This document shows, one piece after another, positions 1-10,940 of a DNA stretch of 64,000 nucleotides (within the stretch, counting starts at the first letter, position 1; each line of letters starts with the position of its first letter). The DNA is from Bifidobacterium ramosum (GTDB taxonomy: Bacteria; Actinomycetota; Actinomycetes; Actinomycetales; Bifidobacteriaceae). Location: the NCBI RefSeq assembly GCF_009299505.1, contig NZ_WBSM01000005.1, forward strand, positions 1-64,000, written 5' to 3'. Below the pieces are notes generated by a model. That model was not told the origin of the DNA and did no database searches. It was given only the letters and a program-made list of their open reading frames with translations. The translations under genes and the position numbers were made by a program.

Positions 1-1844
1 CCTCCCGCGTTGCCATTCCGATCGCCGCTGCCACCCGTATCAATATGATCACGGGTTGCGTCAGGACGCTTCTTCTTGCGCTCGTCATCATCGTCACATC
101 GATCGGTACCGGCCGCATGGCCGCCGATCTGATTGTTGCGATCGCGGCCAGTGGCGTCCGGTTCGAGGTTCATGGCCTTGAGCACCGCGTTCTTGCCGAA
201 CCGCTGTTTGACGGCAAGCAGCGCCTGCTGCACGTCGTGTTCGCGTCGCTGGTCGACCCGCCGCTCGGAACGACGACGATCCTCGGCCGCCACGTCGGTG
301 AACAGATCAAGCTGTTCGGCGTGCCCAACCGGAGTGATCGGCATCGTCGCTCCTCCGCATTCCCGCCGACGTCCACCGGCACCTCGCGCTGACGATGTCT
401 CCGCACCGGTCGCACGGGCACCGTCACGACGCAGCCCCGCCATCGCAGTACCGTTCACAGCATCGTTCGAAGCATCGCCATCACACGCAACGGCAGCGAC
501 ATCAACGCCGTCGCCCGCACCATCCGTCGCCCTGTCCGCACTACTCGCATCAGCCGCATCCTCCGCATACGGACGCAACCGACCGACCACCACGTTGATG
601 CGTCGCACCATAAGATCACGATCGACGATCCGATCATACAGATTCATCATCGCCGCCGTGATCACCCGCGTCGACGACGTATACTCCCCCAGGTCGATCG
701 ATCCGTTGGCCGGCCTCGGCACCTTCTTGCCGTACCGGTTCGTGGACACCGGCGCCGACCCTTCGAATCCCTCACGCCCCTCGTAGCCGATGTACAGCCC
801 GATCTGCCTAGTCACCAGCCCTTTCTCCACCAACTCCAGCGATATCGCGTCGGCCATCTCGCGCGTGACCAGCCGCGCGGACGCGAACGGATACGGCCGG
901 TGCAGCACCTGCCCGGAACTCAGCGAATTCTCCGCCGGACGATACGCCTTGATATCGGCGACCTCGCACGGTTCCCACCCCCACGCGTGGTCGATGAGCA
1001 GCTCGGCGTTCACCCCGAACATGCGATACAGCAGATCCTCGTTGTAATAGTCGCTCGCCCGCCCCGTCGAACAGCGCGCAATGTCGCCCATCGTCAGCAG
1101 TCCCGCCGATTCGAGCCGCCGCGCATACCCCCGCCCCACGCGCCAGAAATCAGTAAGCGGGCGATGCTCCCACAGCAACCGACGATAGCTCGCTTCGTCC
1201 AGTTCGGCCACGCGCACCCCGTCACGATCGGCGGGCATATGTTTGGCGACGATGTCCATCGCGACCTTGGCGAGATACATGTTCGTGCCGATGCCGGCCG
1301 TCGCGGTGATGCCGGTCACGTCGACGATGTCCTGCACGATGCGACGCGCCAGTTCGTGCGGCGTCATGCGGTACATGCCGAGGTAGTGCGTGACGTCGAT
1401 GAACACCTCGTCGATCGAGTAGACGTGGATGTCGTTGGCCGATGCGTATCGCAGATAGATCGTGTAGATCGACGCGCTGGTCTGCAGATAGTACGACATG
1501 CGCGGTTTTGCCGCGATATAGCCGGCCTTGAGCCGCGGATTCGCCGCCAGTTCGCGAGCGTCGCACGATTCGCCGACGAACCGGCGGCCGGGTGCGCGCA
1601 ACCGGCGCTCCTCATTGACCCGGTTCATCGTTTCGATGACCTCGAACAGCCGTGCGCGACCGGGCAGTCCGTATGCCTTCAGCGACGGCGAGACGGCCAG
1701 ACAGATCGTCTTCTCGGTGCGGCTTACGTCGGCCACCACCAGATTGGTCTGCAACGGATCCAGGCCGAGCGCGGCGCACTCGGCCGACGCATAGAACGAT
1801 TTCAGGTCTATGGCGAGGTAGGTGCGCTTCGGTCGGTCAGTCAT
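1..1844 (-). CDS. Y-family DNA polymerase (DinB/UmuC-like), C-terminus cut by window edge
   Basis: Probable error-prone translesion DNA polymerase. The frame stays open from the ATG at 1844 to base 1, so at least 614 codons are present and the C-terminus is missing. The start reads MTDRPKRTYLAIDLKSFYAS, with the first catalytic Asp and the FYAS steric-gate region. Further on, VYSIDEVFIDVTHYLG carries the SIDE catalytic acidic pair typical of the family. A helix-hairpin-helix region and a little-finger domain are expected after it. The last 200 or so visible residues are Ala/Asp/Arg/Gly-rich and look disordered, making the protein longer than usual for DinB. A LexA-type box overlaps its promoter, so SOS induction is likely. 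UmuC-like versus DinB-like cannot be settled by eye. Confidence 0.85.
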   Translation of the reverse strand, partial: MTDRPKRTYLAIDLKSFYASAECAALGLDPLQTNLVVADVSRTEKTICLAVSPSLKAYGLPGRARLFEVIETMNRVNEERRLRAPGRRFVGESCDARELAANPRLKAGYIAAKPRMSYYLQTSASIYTIYLRYASANDIHVYSIDEVFIDVTHYLGMYRMTPHELARRIVQDIVDVTGITATAGIGTNMYLAKVAMDIVAKHMPADRDGVRVAELDEASYRRLLWEHRPLTDFWRVGRGYARRLESAGLLTMGDIARCSTGRASDYYNEDLLYRMFGVNAELLIDHAWGWEPCEVADIKAYRPAENSLSSGQVLHRPYPFASARLVTREMADAISLELVEKGLVTRQIGLYIGYEGREGFEGSAPVSTNRYGKKVPRPANGSIDLGEYTSSTRVITAAMMNLYDRIVDRDLMVRRINVVVGRLRPYAEDAADASSADRATDGAGDGVDVAAVACDGDASNDAVNGTAMAGLRRDGARATGAETSSARGAGGRRRECGGATMPITPVGHAEQLDLFTDVAAEDRRRSERRVDQRREHDVQQALLAVKQRFGKNAVLKAMNLEPDATGRDRNNQIGGHAAGTDRCDDDDERKKKRPDATRDHIDTGGSGDRNGNAG

Positions 1845-1851
1845 ACCTCAT

Positions 1852-1871
1852 ATTATCGAACATATGTTCGA
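1852..1871 (-). promoter_or_regulatory. LexA/SOS box overlapping the -10 of the Y-family polymerase
   Basis: Bases 1857-1870 read CGAACATATGTTCG, a perfect 14-bp palindrome that fits the Gram-positive/actinobacterial LexA consensus CGAAC-N4-GTTCG. On the minus strand GATAAT (1857-1852) is a good -10 and ends 7 nt before the ATG, so the transcript may be leaderless or nearly so. The repressor site touches the -10, a standard arrangement for SOS repression. Confidence 0.8.
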
Positions 1872-1923
1872 CATTGTGGCGATGCTCGTGTCGCGTCGTA
1901 CGTCCGTCCCCATCATTCCCGTC

Positions 1924-2072
1924 CGTCCTGCGTACGCAAGGTACGTCGCGTGCGCAGGACGCGCCACGCGCCTGCCGTATGCATAACGCGCACAACGGAC
2001 GCACGGATAAAAAAACGGATAAAAAACGGACATACAGCCGATTCCGATACGGAAATCGGCTGTATGTCCGTT
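1924..2072. repeat. Gene-free spacer with a local hairpin and palindrome A1
   Basis: The 381-bp spacer between the polymerase start and the FucO stop holds two structures. A short hairpin has arms CGTCCTGCG (1924-1932) and CGCAGGACG (1953-1961). Family A copy A1 lies at 2025-2072, with arms AACGGACATACAGCCGATT and its near-perfect complement around a 9-nt loop. I see nothing else in 2073-2225. Confidence 0.85.
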
Positions 2073-2225
2073 ACGGGGAGGGGACGCAGCCGCACGACGA
2101 CACAACAGCGCCGTGCAGCGGAGCATCAACGCGACATCATGTCACGCAAAGCCGCCGCATGTCACGCGATATCGCAGCACGTCACACGCGACGCCGACTC
2201 ACGCGGCAGCGTCACCTGACGTTCA

Positions 2226-3377
2226 TCACATCAGCGACTTGTAGATCGCGAGGATGTCCTCCTCGGTGGCCTTGCGCGGGTTGCCCGGCGTGCACACGTC
2301 GTTGAACGCGTCGTGCGCGAGCGGTGCCAGATCGGTCTCGGTCGCGCCGACCTCGCTGATCGTGGTCGGGTTCTTGAGGTCGACGGTCAGCTTGTGGACG
2401 GCCTGCACGGCCTCCTCGCGCACCTTCTCGAGATCACCCGTGTAGGCGTCCTCAACGCCGAACGCATCGGCGATGTCACGGTACTTCTCGCCGGTGTAGT
2501 CCTTGTTGTACTCCATGACCGGGGCCAGCAGGATGCCGTTCGCCACGCCGTGCGCGACGCCGAGGCGGCCGCCCAGTGGGTGGGCCATGCCGTGCACGAG
2601 GCCGAGGCCGACGTTCGAGTAGGCCATGCCGGTGATGTAGGACGCGTACGCCATCTGCTCGCCGGCCGGGATGTCGCCGTCGGCGGACTTGGCGAGGTTC
2701 TTGGCGATCATGCGAATGGTCTGCATCGACAGGCAGTCCGACAGGCTCCACGCGCCCGGCGTGATGTAGCCCTCGATCGCGTGGGTCAAGGCGTCGAGGC
2801 CGGTGGCGACCTTGAGGCCGCGCGGCATGGAGTCCGTGAGGTCAGGGTCGACGAACGCGACGATCGGGATGTCATGCGGGTCGACGGCGACGAACTTGCG
2901 CTTGTTCGCGGTGTCGGTGATGACGTAGTTGATGGTCGTCTCGGACGCGGTACCGGCGGTGGTCGGCACGCCGAAGATCGGCACGGACGGGTTCTTCGTG
3001 TCGGCGACGCCCTCGAGCGAGAGCACGTCGGCGAACTCAGGGTTGGCGGTGATGATGCCGATGCCCTTGCAGGTGTCCTGCGGCGAGCCGCCGCCCAGAC
3101 CGATCAGGAAGTCCGCACCGGATTCGGCGAATTTGGCGACGCCGTCCTGGATGCATTCGACCGGCGGGTTCGGCTTGACGTTGGAGAACACCTCATACGG
3201 CATGCCGGCCTCATCGAGCACCTTGGTGACCTTCTCGGCGGTGCCGGTCTCCAGCAGCACCGGATCGGTGACGATGAACGCCTTGGTGAAGCCGTGCGAC
3301 TTCGCGACGGCCGGGATCTCCTTGATCGCGCCGCGGCCGAAATATGCGGTCTGGTTGAAGATCATGCGATAGACCAT
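2226..3377 (-). CDS. fucO: Lactaldehyde reductase / 1,2-propanediol oxidoreductase (iron-containing ADH)
   Basis: Group III iron-dependent alcohol dehydrogenase, 383 aa, closely resembling E. coli FucO over its whole length. FucO interconverts L-lactaldehyde and L-1,2-propanediol with NAD(H), the redox step of fucose/rhamnose fermentation. Visible features are the NAD-binding GGGSPQDTCKGIGII, the iron ligands in GLDALTHAIEGY (Asp and His) and the two further His in LVHGMAHPLG and AHGVANG. The start at MVYRMIFNQT was chosen over a longer frame because AAGGAG lies 7-12 nt upstream and FucO proteins begin this way. It stands alone here; no fucose catabolic genes are in view, so the in vivo aldehyde is uncertain. 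Confidence 0.9.
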   Translation of the reverse strand: MVYRMIFNQTAYFGRGAIKEIPAVAKSHGFTKAFIVTDPVLLETGTAEKVTKVLDEAGMPYEVFSNVKPNPPVECIQDGVAKFAESGADFLIGLGGGSPQDTCKGIGIITANPEFADVLSLEGVADTKNPSVPIFGVPTTAGTASETTINYVITDTANKRKFVAVDPHDIPIVAFVDPDLTDSMPRGLKVATGLDALTHAIEGYITPGAWSLSDCLSMQTIRMIAKNLAKSADGDIPAGEQMAYASYITGMAYSNVGLGLVHGMAHPLGGRLGVAHGVANGILLAPVMEYNKDYTGEKYRDIADAFGVEDAYTGDLEKVREEAVQAVHKLTVDLKNPTTISEVGATETDLAPLAHDAFNDVCTPGNPRKATEEDILAIYKSLM

Positions 3378-3581
3378 ACTGGTTCTCCTTCGAAACAGCG
3401 GTGCGCCGCCGCGCATCCATTGCGCCGTGCCGCACCCTTGTCGGTTACAACGCCTCCCATCCTACTCTCATCGATGTGATTTCGCTGGAAGCCTCCCGGC
3501 AACACGCCGGGCGCGCCGGCAGCCGAGCGATTGGACGACACGCGTAATGACGCATGCAATAACTCACAACACAATGCCATT

Positions 3582-3795
3582 TCAACGGACATACAGCCGA
3601 TACAGGTGGCCGGATCGGCTGTATGTCCGTCGAGGGCGCAACCGTACTACACGTCCGTCAGGTGCGGAACCGGAAAAACAATACAGCCGTTCCACCACAC
3701 TCAACACCCCCTCCAACCCATCCACTTCAATACGCTCCCCTTCAACGGACATACAGCCGATCCGGGCAGGCGAACCGGCTGGATGTCCGTCGAAG
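3582..3795. repeat. Family A palindromes A2 (3582-3633) and A3 (3740-3795)
   Basis: Part of an 802-bp gene-free stretch (3378-4179) with no credible gene. A2 has arms TCAACGGACATACAGCCGAT and ATCGGCTGTATGTCCGTCGA around a 12-nt loop. A3 pairs a GGACATACAGCCGAT left arm with CCGGCTGGATGTCCGTCGAAG and has more mismatches. The flanks extend the stem with locus-specific bases. Confidence 0.85.
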
Positions 3796-3880
3796 AGGCC
3801 AGCCCAATACGCCGAACATCACGGAACGGGCCACGGCCATCCCACCTCGCGCTCGCGCACAGCCCATCCCCACCCGCCAA

Positions 3881-4054
3881 GCGCAGGAAATTCGGGAAAA
3901 CAACCCACTCGCCCCGAAAAAGCCTCACTAAGTCACCGTCAACGCAACTATTTCGGGAAATCAACCCCGATCTCCCGAATTTCCTCCGCTCAGCCATCCT
4001 CAACGCAGGAAATTCGGGACGAAGCGGCCGTCCCCCCCCCGAAATTCCCGCGCA
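3881..4054. repeat. Family B triple-hairpin cassette, copy 1
   Basis: Three hairpin units start at 3881, 3940 and 4001, a 59-61 bp period. The left arms resemble GCAGGAAATTCGGGA and the right arms resemble TCCCGAATTTCCTGCGC. Linkers contain CTCA..CATCNTCAACGCA. Unit 1 is the most degraded on its right side. The loop of unit 3 contains a run of nine C (4032-4040). The same three-unit order recurs at 39323-39493 and 52543-52715. Confidence 0.8.
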
Positions 4055-4114
4055 CAACAGGGAACGGAAGACCATAGGCGATACGGCTTGCCACGGAACA
4101 CAACCACCCGCCTC

Positions 4115-4172
4115 CCCTCAACGGACAACCAGCCGATTCCACCACCCGAACCGGCTGGATGTCCGTTGAGGG
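4115..4172. repeat. Family A palindrome A4 at the 3' end of the TauE-like gene
   Basis: Arms CCCTCAACGGACAACCAGCC and GGCTGGATGTCCGTTGAGGG. The hairpin starts 8 bp beyond the stop of the minus-strand permease. It is a subtype in which the conserved TACAGCC/GGCTGTA step has become CCAGCC/GGCTGG on both arms. Confidence 0.85.
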
Positions 4173-4179
4173 CATGAAA

Positions 4180-5100
4180 TCACGCCCCGGCACGCGCGGA
4201 TCGCGTGGCCTTGACCGCAGTCCACGTGCTGCGCACCGCAAGGAACGTGAGCCACGCGGCGAAGAGCAGCGACCCGGCGCGCGGGGTGAGCCATCCAGCC
4301 AGCATCGTGCCAAGCGGCGCGGTCACCACAGCGCTGCAGCCGATGATCAACCCGCTGCGCAGATGCACGATCCGCCGCCGCCAATTCGCCACCGTCCCGG
4401 AAATCGCGCCCGGGAACATCACCAGCAGCGACGTGCCGCGCGCCATCAGATCGCTTGCACCGAACAGAAACGACAGTGCCGGCATCATGATCGCCCCGCC
4501 GCCGATGCCGAGCACGCCGGCGAGCGCCCCCGTCACCACGCCGAGCAGCACCAGAAACGCACCGGACCACACGTGCAGCACGAGATGCCCATCGCGCGCC
4601 GGCACGAACACGACCTGCTGCACGATCACGAACACGAGAAACGCCACCCAGATCCACCGCAACACAACCTCCGGCAGCCGGCTGAGCAGCAGCGATCCCA
4701 ACTGACTGCCGGCGATCACGCCGACCGCCAGCAGCAGCGCGGCCACCCAGTTCACGTTGCCGCCCGTCGCGTACGAGGTCACGCCGGCGATCGATGTGGG
4801 CACGATCGCCGCCAACGACGTCGCCGCCGCATGCCGCTGACTCAGGCCCAGCCATACCAGCGCGGGCACGATGATCGTGCCGCCGCCGATGCCGAACAAG
4901 CCGGACAGCAGTCCGCACGCCAGCCCCGTGGCCACCAGCACGAGCATGCTGCGCCGATCCAACCGCTCCAACTGCGACGTCTGCGCCGGTCGTTCCCGAC
5001 GCTCCGTCCCACCTGTCGAACGCCCCACCGTATCTTCCTCACCGATTCCGTCATCATGCACATGCGCCACCCTACCGCACCGACTACACTGAGGAGCCAT
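4180..5100 (-). CDS. TauE/SafE-family membrane transporter
   Basis: Polytopic membrane protein of about 306 aa in the TauE/SafE (DUF81) family, whose members export sulfite, sulfoacetate or other organic anions. Two homologous halves are visible. Each opens with the family's glycine-rich motif, GLLSGLFGIGGGTIIVPAL near residue 60 and GALAGVLGIGGGAIMMPAL in the second half, and eight or so hydrophobic segments follow. The first 45 residues are polar and Cys/Asp/Glu-rich, and no good ribosome binding site precedes ATG 5100. A GTG near 5070 in the same frame is an alternative start. It is divergent from coaX, only 28 bp away. The substrate cannot be inferred. Confidence 0.8.
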   Translation of the reverse strand: MAPQCSRCGRVAHVHDDGIGEEDTVGRSTGGTERRERPAQTSQLERLDRRSMLVLVATGLACGLLSGLFGIGGGTIIVPALVWLGLSQRHAAATSLAAIVPTSIAGVTSYATGGNVNWVAALLLAVGVIAGSQLGSLLLSRLPEVVLRWIWVAFLVFVIVQQVVFVPARDGHLVLHVWSGAFLVLLGVVTGALAGVLGIGGGAIMMPALSFLFGASDLMARGTSLLVMFPGAISGTVANWRRRIVHLRSGLIIGCSAVVTAPLGTMLAGWLTPRAGSLLFAAWLTFLAVRSTWTAVKATRSARAGA

Positions 5101-5128
5101 CGCATTCCAATCGGCAGAAGGGGATCCC

Positions 5129-5899
5129 ATGCTCGTCGCGGTCGACATCGGCAACACCAACATCGTGCTCGGTTTTCTGGAGGGCGGCGAGATCGTCGGC
5201 ACATACCGCATCACCACGAAGGCGAACCACACGTCCGACGAGTACGGGCTGATGATCACGCAGTTCCTGTCGCTCAGCGGCTACACGTCCGACGACGTGG
5301 ACGACGTGATCATCTGTTCGGTGGTGCCGAAGGTGATGCATTCGTTCCGCGCGAGCATGATCAAGTTCCTCGGCGTCGATCCGATGGTGGTGGGACCGGG
5401 CGTGAAGACCGGCATCAACATCCGCATCGACGATCCGAAGTCGCTCGGCGCGGACATGCTGGCGGATTCGGTCGGCGCGTACGTGACGTACGGCGGGCCG
5501 GTGCTGGTGGTCGATTTCGGCACGGCGACGACGTTCGATTATGTGGACGCGAAGGGGACGATCACGGCCGGCATCATCACGACGGGCATCCGCACGGCCG
5601 CGGCGGCGCTGTGGGGTGAGACCGCGCAGCTGCCGGAGGTGGAGATCACGCGACCGAAGTCGATTCTCGCGACGAACACGCGTACGGCAATGCAGGCCGG
5701 CCTGTACTACAACTTCCTCGGCGGCACGGAGCGTACGATCCGGCAGTTCCATGACGAGATCGGCGAGGATTTCCAGGTCGTGGCGACGGGCGGGCTCGGC
5801 CGCGTGCTCGAGAACGACACGGCATTGATCGACGTGTACGATCCGGACCTGATCTTCAAAGGCATGGCCGCGATCTACGCGCGTAATACCGCGCACTAA
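5129..5899 (+). CDS. coaX: Type III pantothenate kinase
   Basis: Phosphorylates pantothenate in the first step of coenzyme A synthesis; type III enzymes belong to the ASKHA superfamily. The 256-aa length is normal. The N-terminal phosphate-binding DIGNTNIVLG starts at residue 6, GPGVKTGINIRIDDP is the pantothenate-site region, and DFGTATTFDYVD sits near residue 129. The C-terminus has the VATGGLGRVL adenosine-site segment. ATG 5129 is preceded by AGAAGGGG. A TACACT hexamer at 5094-5099 may be its -10. It converges with the sugar-binding protein gene across palindrome A5. Confidence 0.95.
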   Translation: MLVAVDIGNTNIVLGFLEGGEIVGTYRITTKANHTSDEYGLMITQFLSLSGYTSDDVDDVIICSVVPKVMHSFRASMIKFLGVDPMVVGPGVKTGINIRIDDPKSLGADMLADSVGAYVTYGGPVLVVDFGTATTFDYVDAKGTITAGIITTGIRTAAAALWGETAQLPEVEITRPKSILATNTRTAMQAGLYYNFLGGTERTIRQFHDEIGEDFQVVATGGLGRVLENDTALIDVYDPDLIFKGMAAIYARNTAH

Positions 5900-5918
5900 G
5901 CGCAGCCAGAGCTTCCCT

Positions 5919-5981
5919 CTTCCCTAACGGACATACAGCCGATTCCGCCACGGTTTTCGGCTGTATGTCCGTTAGGGGAAG
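5919..5981. repeat. Family A palindrome A5 between convergent genes
   Basis: Near-perfect hairpin with arms CTTCCCTAACGGACATACAG and CTGTATGTCCGTTAGGGGAAG; the inner stem continues with CCGAT/TCGG. The outer stem is TAACGG/CCGTTA here rather than TCAACGG/CCGTTGA as in other copies, so the two flanks change together. It lies 20 bp past the coaX stop. Confidence 0.9.
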
Positions 5982-6080
5982 GGGAGGAAAGACAGGGAGG
6001 CACGCATCACGTCAGGTGAAGGGATGCGGCAAAGAAGCCACAGCAAAGAGGACTCGTCGTCAACGGCGCACCCACACCCG

Positions 6081-7499
6081 TCACTTGATCGTGAAGCCCT
6101 GATTGAAGCCGTACTCCTTGAGGTCCTTCTGCCACGCGATGATGCCGTCGGTCAGCGTGATGCGCTTGCCGGGATGCTCGGGCAGCGTGTATTCCTTGCC
6201 GTTCGGCTTGGTCTCCCCCGCCTCGATGCGATTCTTGATGTCCTCATACTCGCGTTTGGCCGTCGCCCACGTGTAGGCCGTGCCGACCGTCGCGGTGAAG
6301 TCGTTGCGCGCGTACACCTCGAACGGCAGGTACTGGTAACCGGTCGACACATGCCCGGCCGCCTCGGACAGCACCTCGTTGTAGCGCTGCCCGTCGAAGT
6401 AGTCGACGTCGATGCCGCGCGAGTCGCGCACCGTGGTCTTGTTGCGGAACTCCTCGCTGTTCAGCGTGGCCTTGTCGGCCGGGAACGCGCCGCCGTCGAT
6501 GCGTTCGGCGATGCCGGCGGCGTTGTGGCACGCGTATTCGACGAAACGGAACGCCGCGTCGGGTTTGCGTGACGATTGGAGTACGGTGAGCGACGATCCG
6601 CCGTTCTCCGCGTTCGTTTCCTTGCCGTCGACGGTCGGCATCTGCGCGACGCGCCACAGTCCGGCGCCGCCCGGCACGTCGGCGAGCAGCAGCGACGGCA
6701 TCCATGCGCCGGCGAACACGGAGGCGATGGTGCCCGCGCCCAGCTGCCGCTCCCAGTTGTCCGACCAGGTCACGGCCTTGGTGTTCACGAGTCCTTCGTT
6801 GATCATCCGCTGCCAGAACTCGGTGAACGTCGTGGTGCCCTCGTCGCCGGTCAGGTTCACGGTGACGGTCTTGCCGTCCGCGCTGGTGCGGAACGGGCGG
6901 CCGCCGGCGAGCCAGATCATCGCGTCGTAGAAGCTCGCATCGCCCGCGTCGGCGGCGATGTACACGCCGATCGCCTTGAGTTTCTTCGCGGCCTGGTAGT
7001 AGTCGTCCCAAGTACGGATCTTCGTGGCGTCCACGCCGGCCTGGTCGAACACGTCCTTGTTGTAAAAGAACGCCATCGGGCCAGAGTCCATCGGCAGTCC
7101 GTACGTACGCCCGCCGAGCTGCACGGACGACCATGTGCCGGGCGTGTAGAAGTCGTCGTAGCCGGCGACGCGGTCGGTGATGTCGAGCAACTGGCCGCTG
7201 ACCGCATACTGCGGCAGGGCGAAGTATTCGAGTTGCGCGACGTCGGGCAGTCCGTAGCCGTCTTGGATGGCGCTGTTGAGATTCTCGTAGCCGCTCGTGT
7301 CCTTGACGACGACGCGGATGTCGGGATTGGCCTGTTCGAAGGACCGTGCGACGGCCTTCATGCTGGGTTCCCATGACCAGACGACGATCTTGGTGCGGGT
7401 GTCCGTTTCACCGCACGCGGCGATGGCCAGCAAGCAGACGATGGACAGGAACGCGGCCATGATGCGTTTGGCGTGGTCGATCGTCTGTCGTGCGCTCAT
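6081..7499 (-). CDS. Sugar ABC transporter solute-binding lipoprotein
   Basis: Extracellular carbohydrate-binding protein (SBP family 1 type), 472 aa. The start MSARQTIDHAKRIM leads to a hydrophobic stretch and the lipobox LAIAAC with Cys29, so it should be lipid-anchored. The body has the VVWSWEPSMKAVARSFEQAN opening and the PMAFFYNKDVFDQAGVD segment usual for sugar-binding proteins. No permease or ATPase gene lies beside it, so it must use membrane components encoded elsewhere. It lies downstream of the GH42 gene but is separated by a strong terminator, so it is probably its own transcript. A galactoside ligand is suggested only by that context. Confidence 0.85.
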   Translation of the reverse strand: MSARQTIDHAKRIMAAFLSIVCLLAIAACGETDTRTKIVVWSWEPSMKAVARSFEQANPDIRVVVKDTSGYENLNSAIQDGYGLPDVAQLEYFALPQYAVSGQLLDITDRVAGYDDFYTPGTWSSVQLGGRTYGLPMDSGPMAFFYNKDVFDQAGVDATKIRTWDDYYQAAKKLKAIGVYIAADAGDASFYDAMIWLAGGRPFRTSADGKTVTVNLTGDEGTTTFTEFWQRMINEGLVNTKAVTWSDNWERQLGAGTIASVFAGAWMPSLLLADVPGGAGLWRVAQMPTVDGKETNAENGGSSLTVLQSSRKPDAAFRFVEYACHNAAGIAERIDGGAFPADKATLNSEEFRNKTTVRDSRGIDVDYFDGQRYNEVLSEAAGHVSTGYQYLPFEVYARNDFTATVGTAYTWATAKREYEDIKNRIEAGETKPNGKEYTLPEHPGKRITLTDGIIAWQKDLKEYGFNQGFTIK

Positions 7500-7583
7500 G
7501 CCTGCCGCTCCCCTGTTCCGTTCGATGCCGATGACTGATGTCCGTATCGAGTCTACACACCGAGGCATAAGAAGCATAAGAAA

Positions 7584-7620
7584 GCGGCTCCTCTCACGTT
7601 GGGATCGCAAGAGGAGCCGC
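7584..7620 (-). terminator. Intrinsic terminator of the GH42 gene
   Basis: On the minus strand GCGGCTCCTCT pairs with AGAGGAGCCGC around a 15-nt loop and is followed by TTTCTTATG. It lies 20 bp past the GH42 stop and separates that gene from the binding-protein gene. Confidence 0.8.
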
Positions 7621-7639
7621 TGATCAGCAGTGTACGGAA

Positions 7640-9793
<2,154 letters not shown>

Positions 9794-9887
9794 CGCATCA
9801 ACAGGCACACGCCACGCCGTACGAATCAAATCATCATAAAAATTCCCGTCAATCCGACGCAACGTAGAATCACCGCACAGCATCCCG

Positions 9888-9893
9888 TATAAT
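9888..9893 (+). promoter_or_regulatory. -10 element of the lacI-type gene
   Basis: A perfect TATAAT lies 33 nt before the start codon at 9927. The -35 region is weak (TAGAAT at 17 bp spacing). GGAAGTGA at about 9915 is the ribosome binding site. Confidence 0.55.
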
Positions 9894-9926
9894 GGCAACG
9901 AAAACATAGCCGTTCGGAAGTGAATC

Positions 9927-10940
9927 ATGAACCGCCCATCCACGATATCCATGCAAGACGTCGCCAAGGAAGCCGGCGTCTCCCCCCAGACCGTCTCCCG
10001 CGTGGCCAACGGCAGCGCCGCCGTCAAGGCCGAGACCCGCGAACGGGTCGAAGCCGCCATGCACAAGCTCGGCTACCGGCCGAACTACGCCGCCCGCGCA
10101 CTCAAGCACGGCCGGTTCAAGGACATCGGCGTGGTCATGTTCAACATGAGCGCGTACGGCAACGTGCGCATCCTCAACGCGATCTCCGCCGCCGCCAACG
10201 AACACGGCTACGCGATCACCATGCTCACCATCGGGCAGGGCCGCGAGCGCACGCTGCGCGCGGCGGTCGAACGCATGAAGCAACTGCCGGTCGACGGCGT
10301 GATCGTCGTCATGGAGGAGCAGACGGCCGACTTCCTCAGCTTCGAGCCGCCCGCCGAACTGCCCGTGGTCATCATCTCGGAGCGACCGACCGACCACTGC
10401 CCCACCGTGGACGCCGACCAGTACGGTTGCTCCGAAGACGCGGTCCGGTATTTGCTGGGGTGTGGGCATCGCACGGTGTATCACATCGCCGGGCCGGCGA
10501 CGTCGGTCGCGGCCGAGAACCGTGCGGACGGCTGGCGGCAGGCGTTGGAACGGCGCGGACTGCCGGTACCGCCGGTGTACATCGGCGACTGGGAGGCCGA
10601 CAGCGGCTACCAGGCGGGGCTTGCGCTGGCGCATGAACCGGACTGCACGGCGGTGTACGCGGCGAACGACCAGATGGCGTACGGCGCGATGCTCGGACTG
10701 CGAGCGGCCGGCAAGCGCGTGCCCGAGGACGTGAGCGTGATCGGCGTGGACGATTCGCTGGTCGGCACGGTGCCGCGGCTGGAACTGACGACGATGCGAC
10801 TGGACTTCGACGGAATCGGCCGCGAGGCGTTCGCGATGGTGACCCGTCAGTGCGAGGGCGAGACGGTGCCGACCGGCGTCAAGCACGTCATCCCCGCCAC
10901 CCTTGTCGAACGCGCCTCCGTGCGCGATCTCAACGCCTAG
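9927..10940 (+). CDS. LacI-family transcriptional regulator
   Basis: DNA-binding sugar-responsive regulator, 337 aa. The N-terminal helix-turn-helix is MQDVAKEAGVSPQTVSRVAN at residues 9-28, followed by a hinge helix (YRPNYAARALKHG). The periplasmic-binding-protein-like effector domain has the usual IGVDDS motif near residue 271. It is transcribed away from the GH42 gene with a candidate operator between them, so it most likely represses that gene and perhaps itself, with a galactoside or galactose as inducer. Its stop overlaps the convergent pseudouridine synthase gene by 4 bp. Confidence 0.92.
   Translation: MNRPSTISMQDVAKEAGVSPQTVSRVANGSAAVKAETRERVEAAMHKLGYRPNYAARALKHGRFKDIGVVMFNMSAYGNVRILNAISAAANEHGYAITMLTIGQGRERTLRAAVERMKQLPVDGVIVVMEEQTADFLSFEPPAELPVVIISERPTDHCPTVDADQYGCSEDAVRYLLGCGHRTVYHIAGPATSVAAENRADGWRQALERRGLPVPPVYIGDWEADSGYQAGLALAHEPDCTAVYAANDQMAYGAMLGLRAAGKRVPEDVSVIGVDDSLVGTVPRLELTTMRLDFDGIGREAFAMVTRQCEGETVPTGVKHVIPATLVERASVRDLNA

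Noticed and set aside
3881..4054. Integron attC sites or retron msd elements
   Set aside because: No integrase, cassettes or reverse transcriptase in the window, and the three-unit periodic layout does not match attC.
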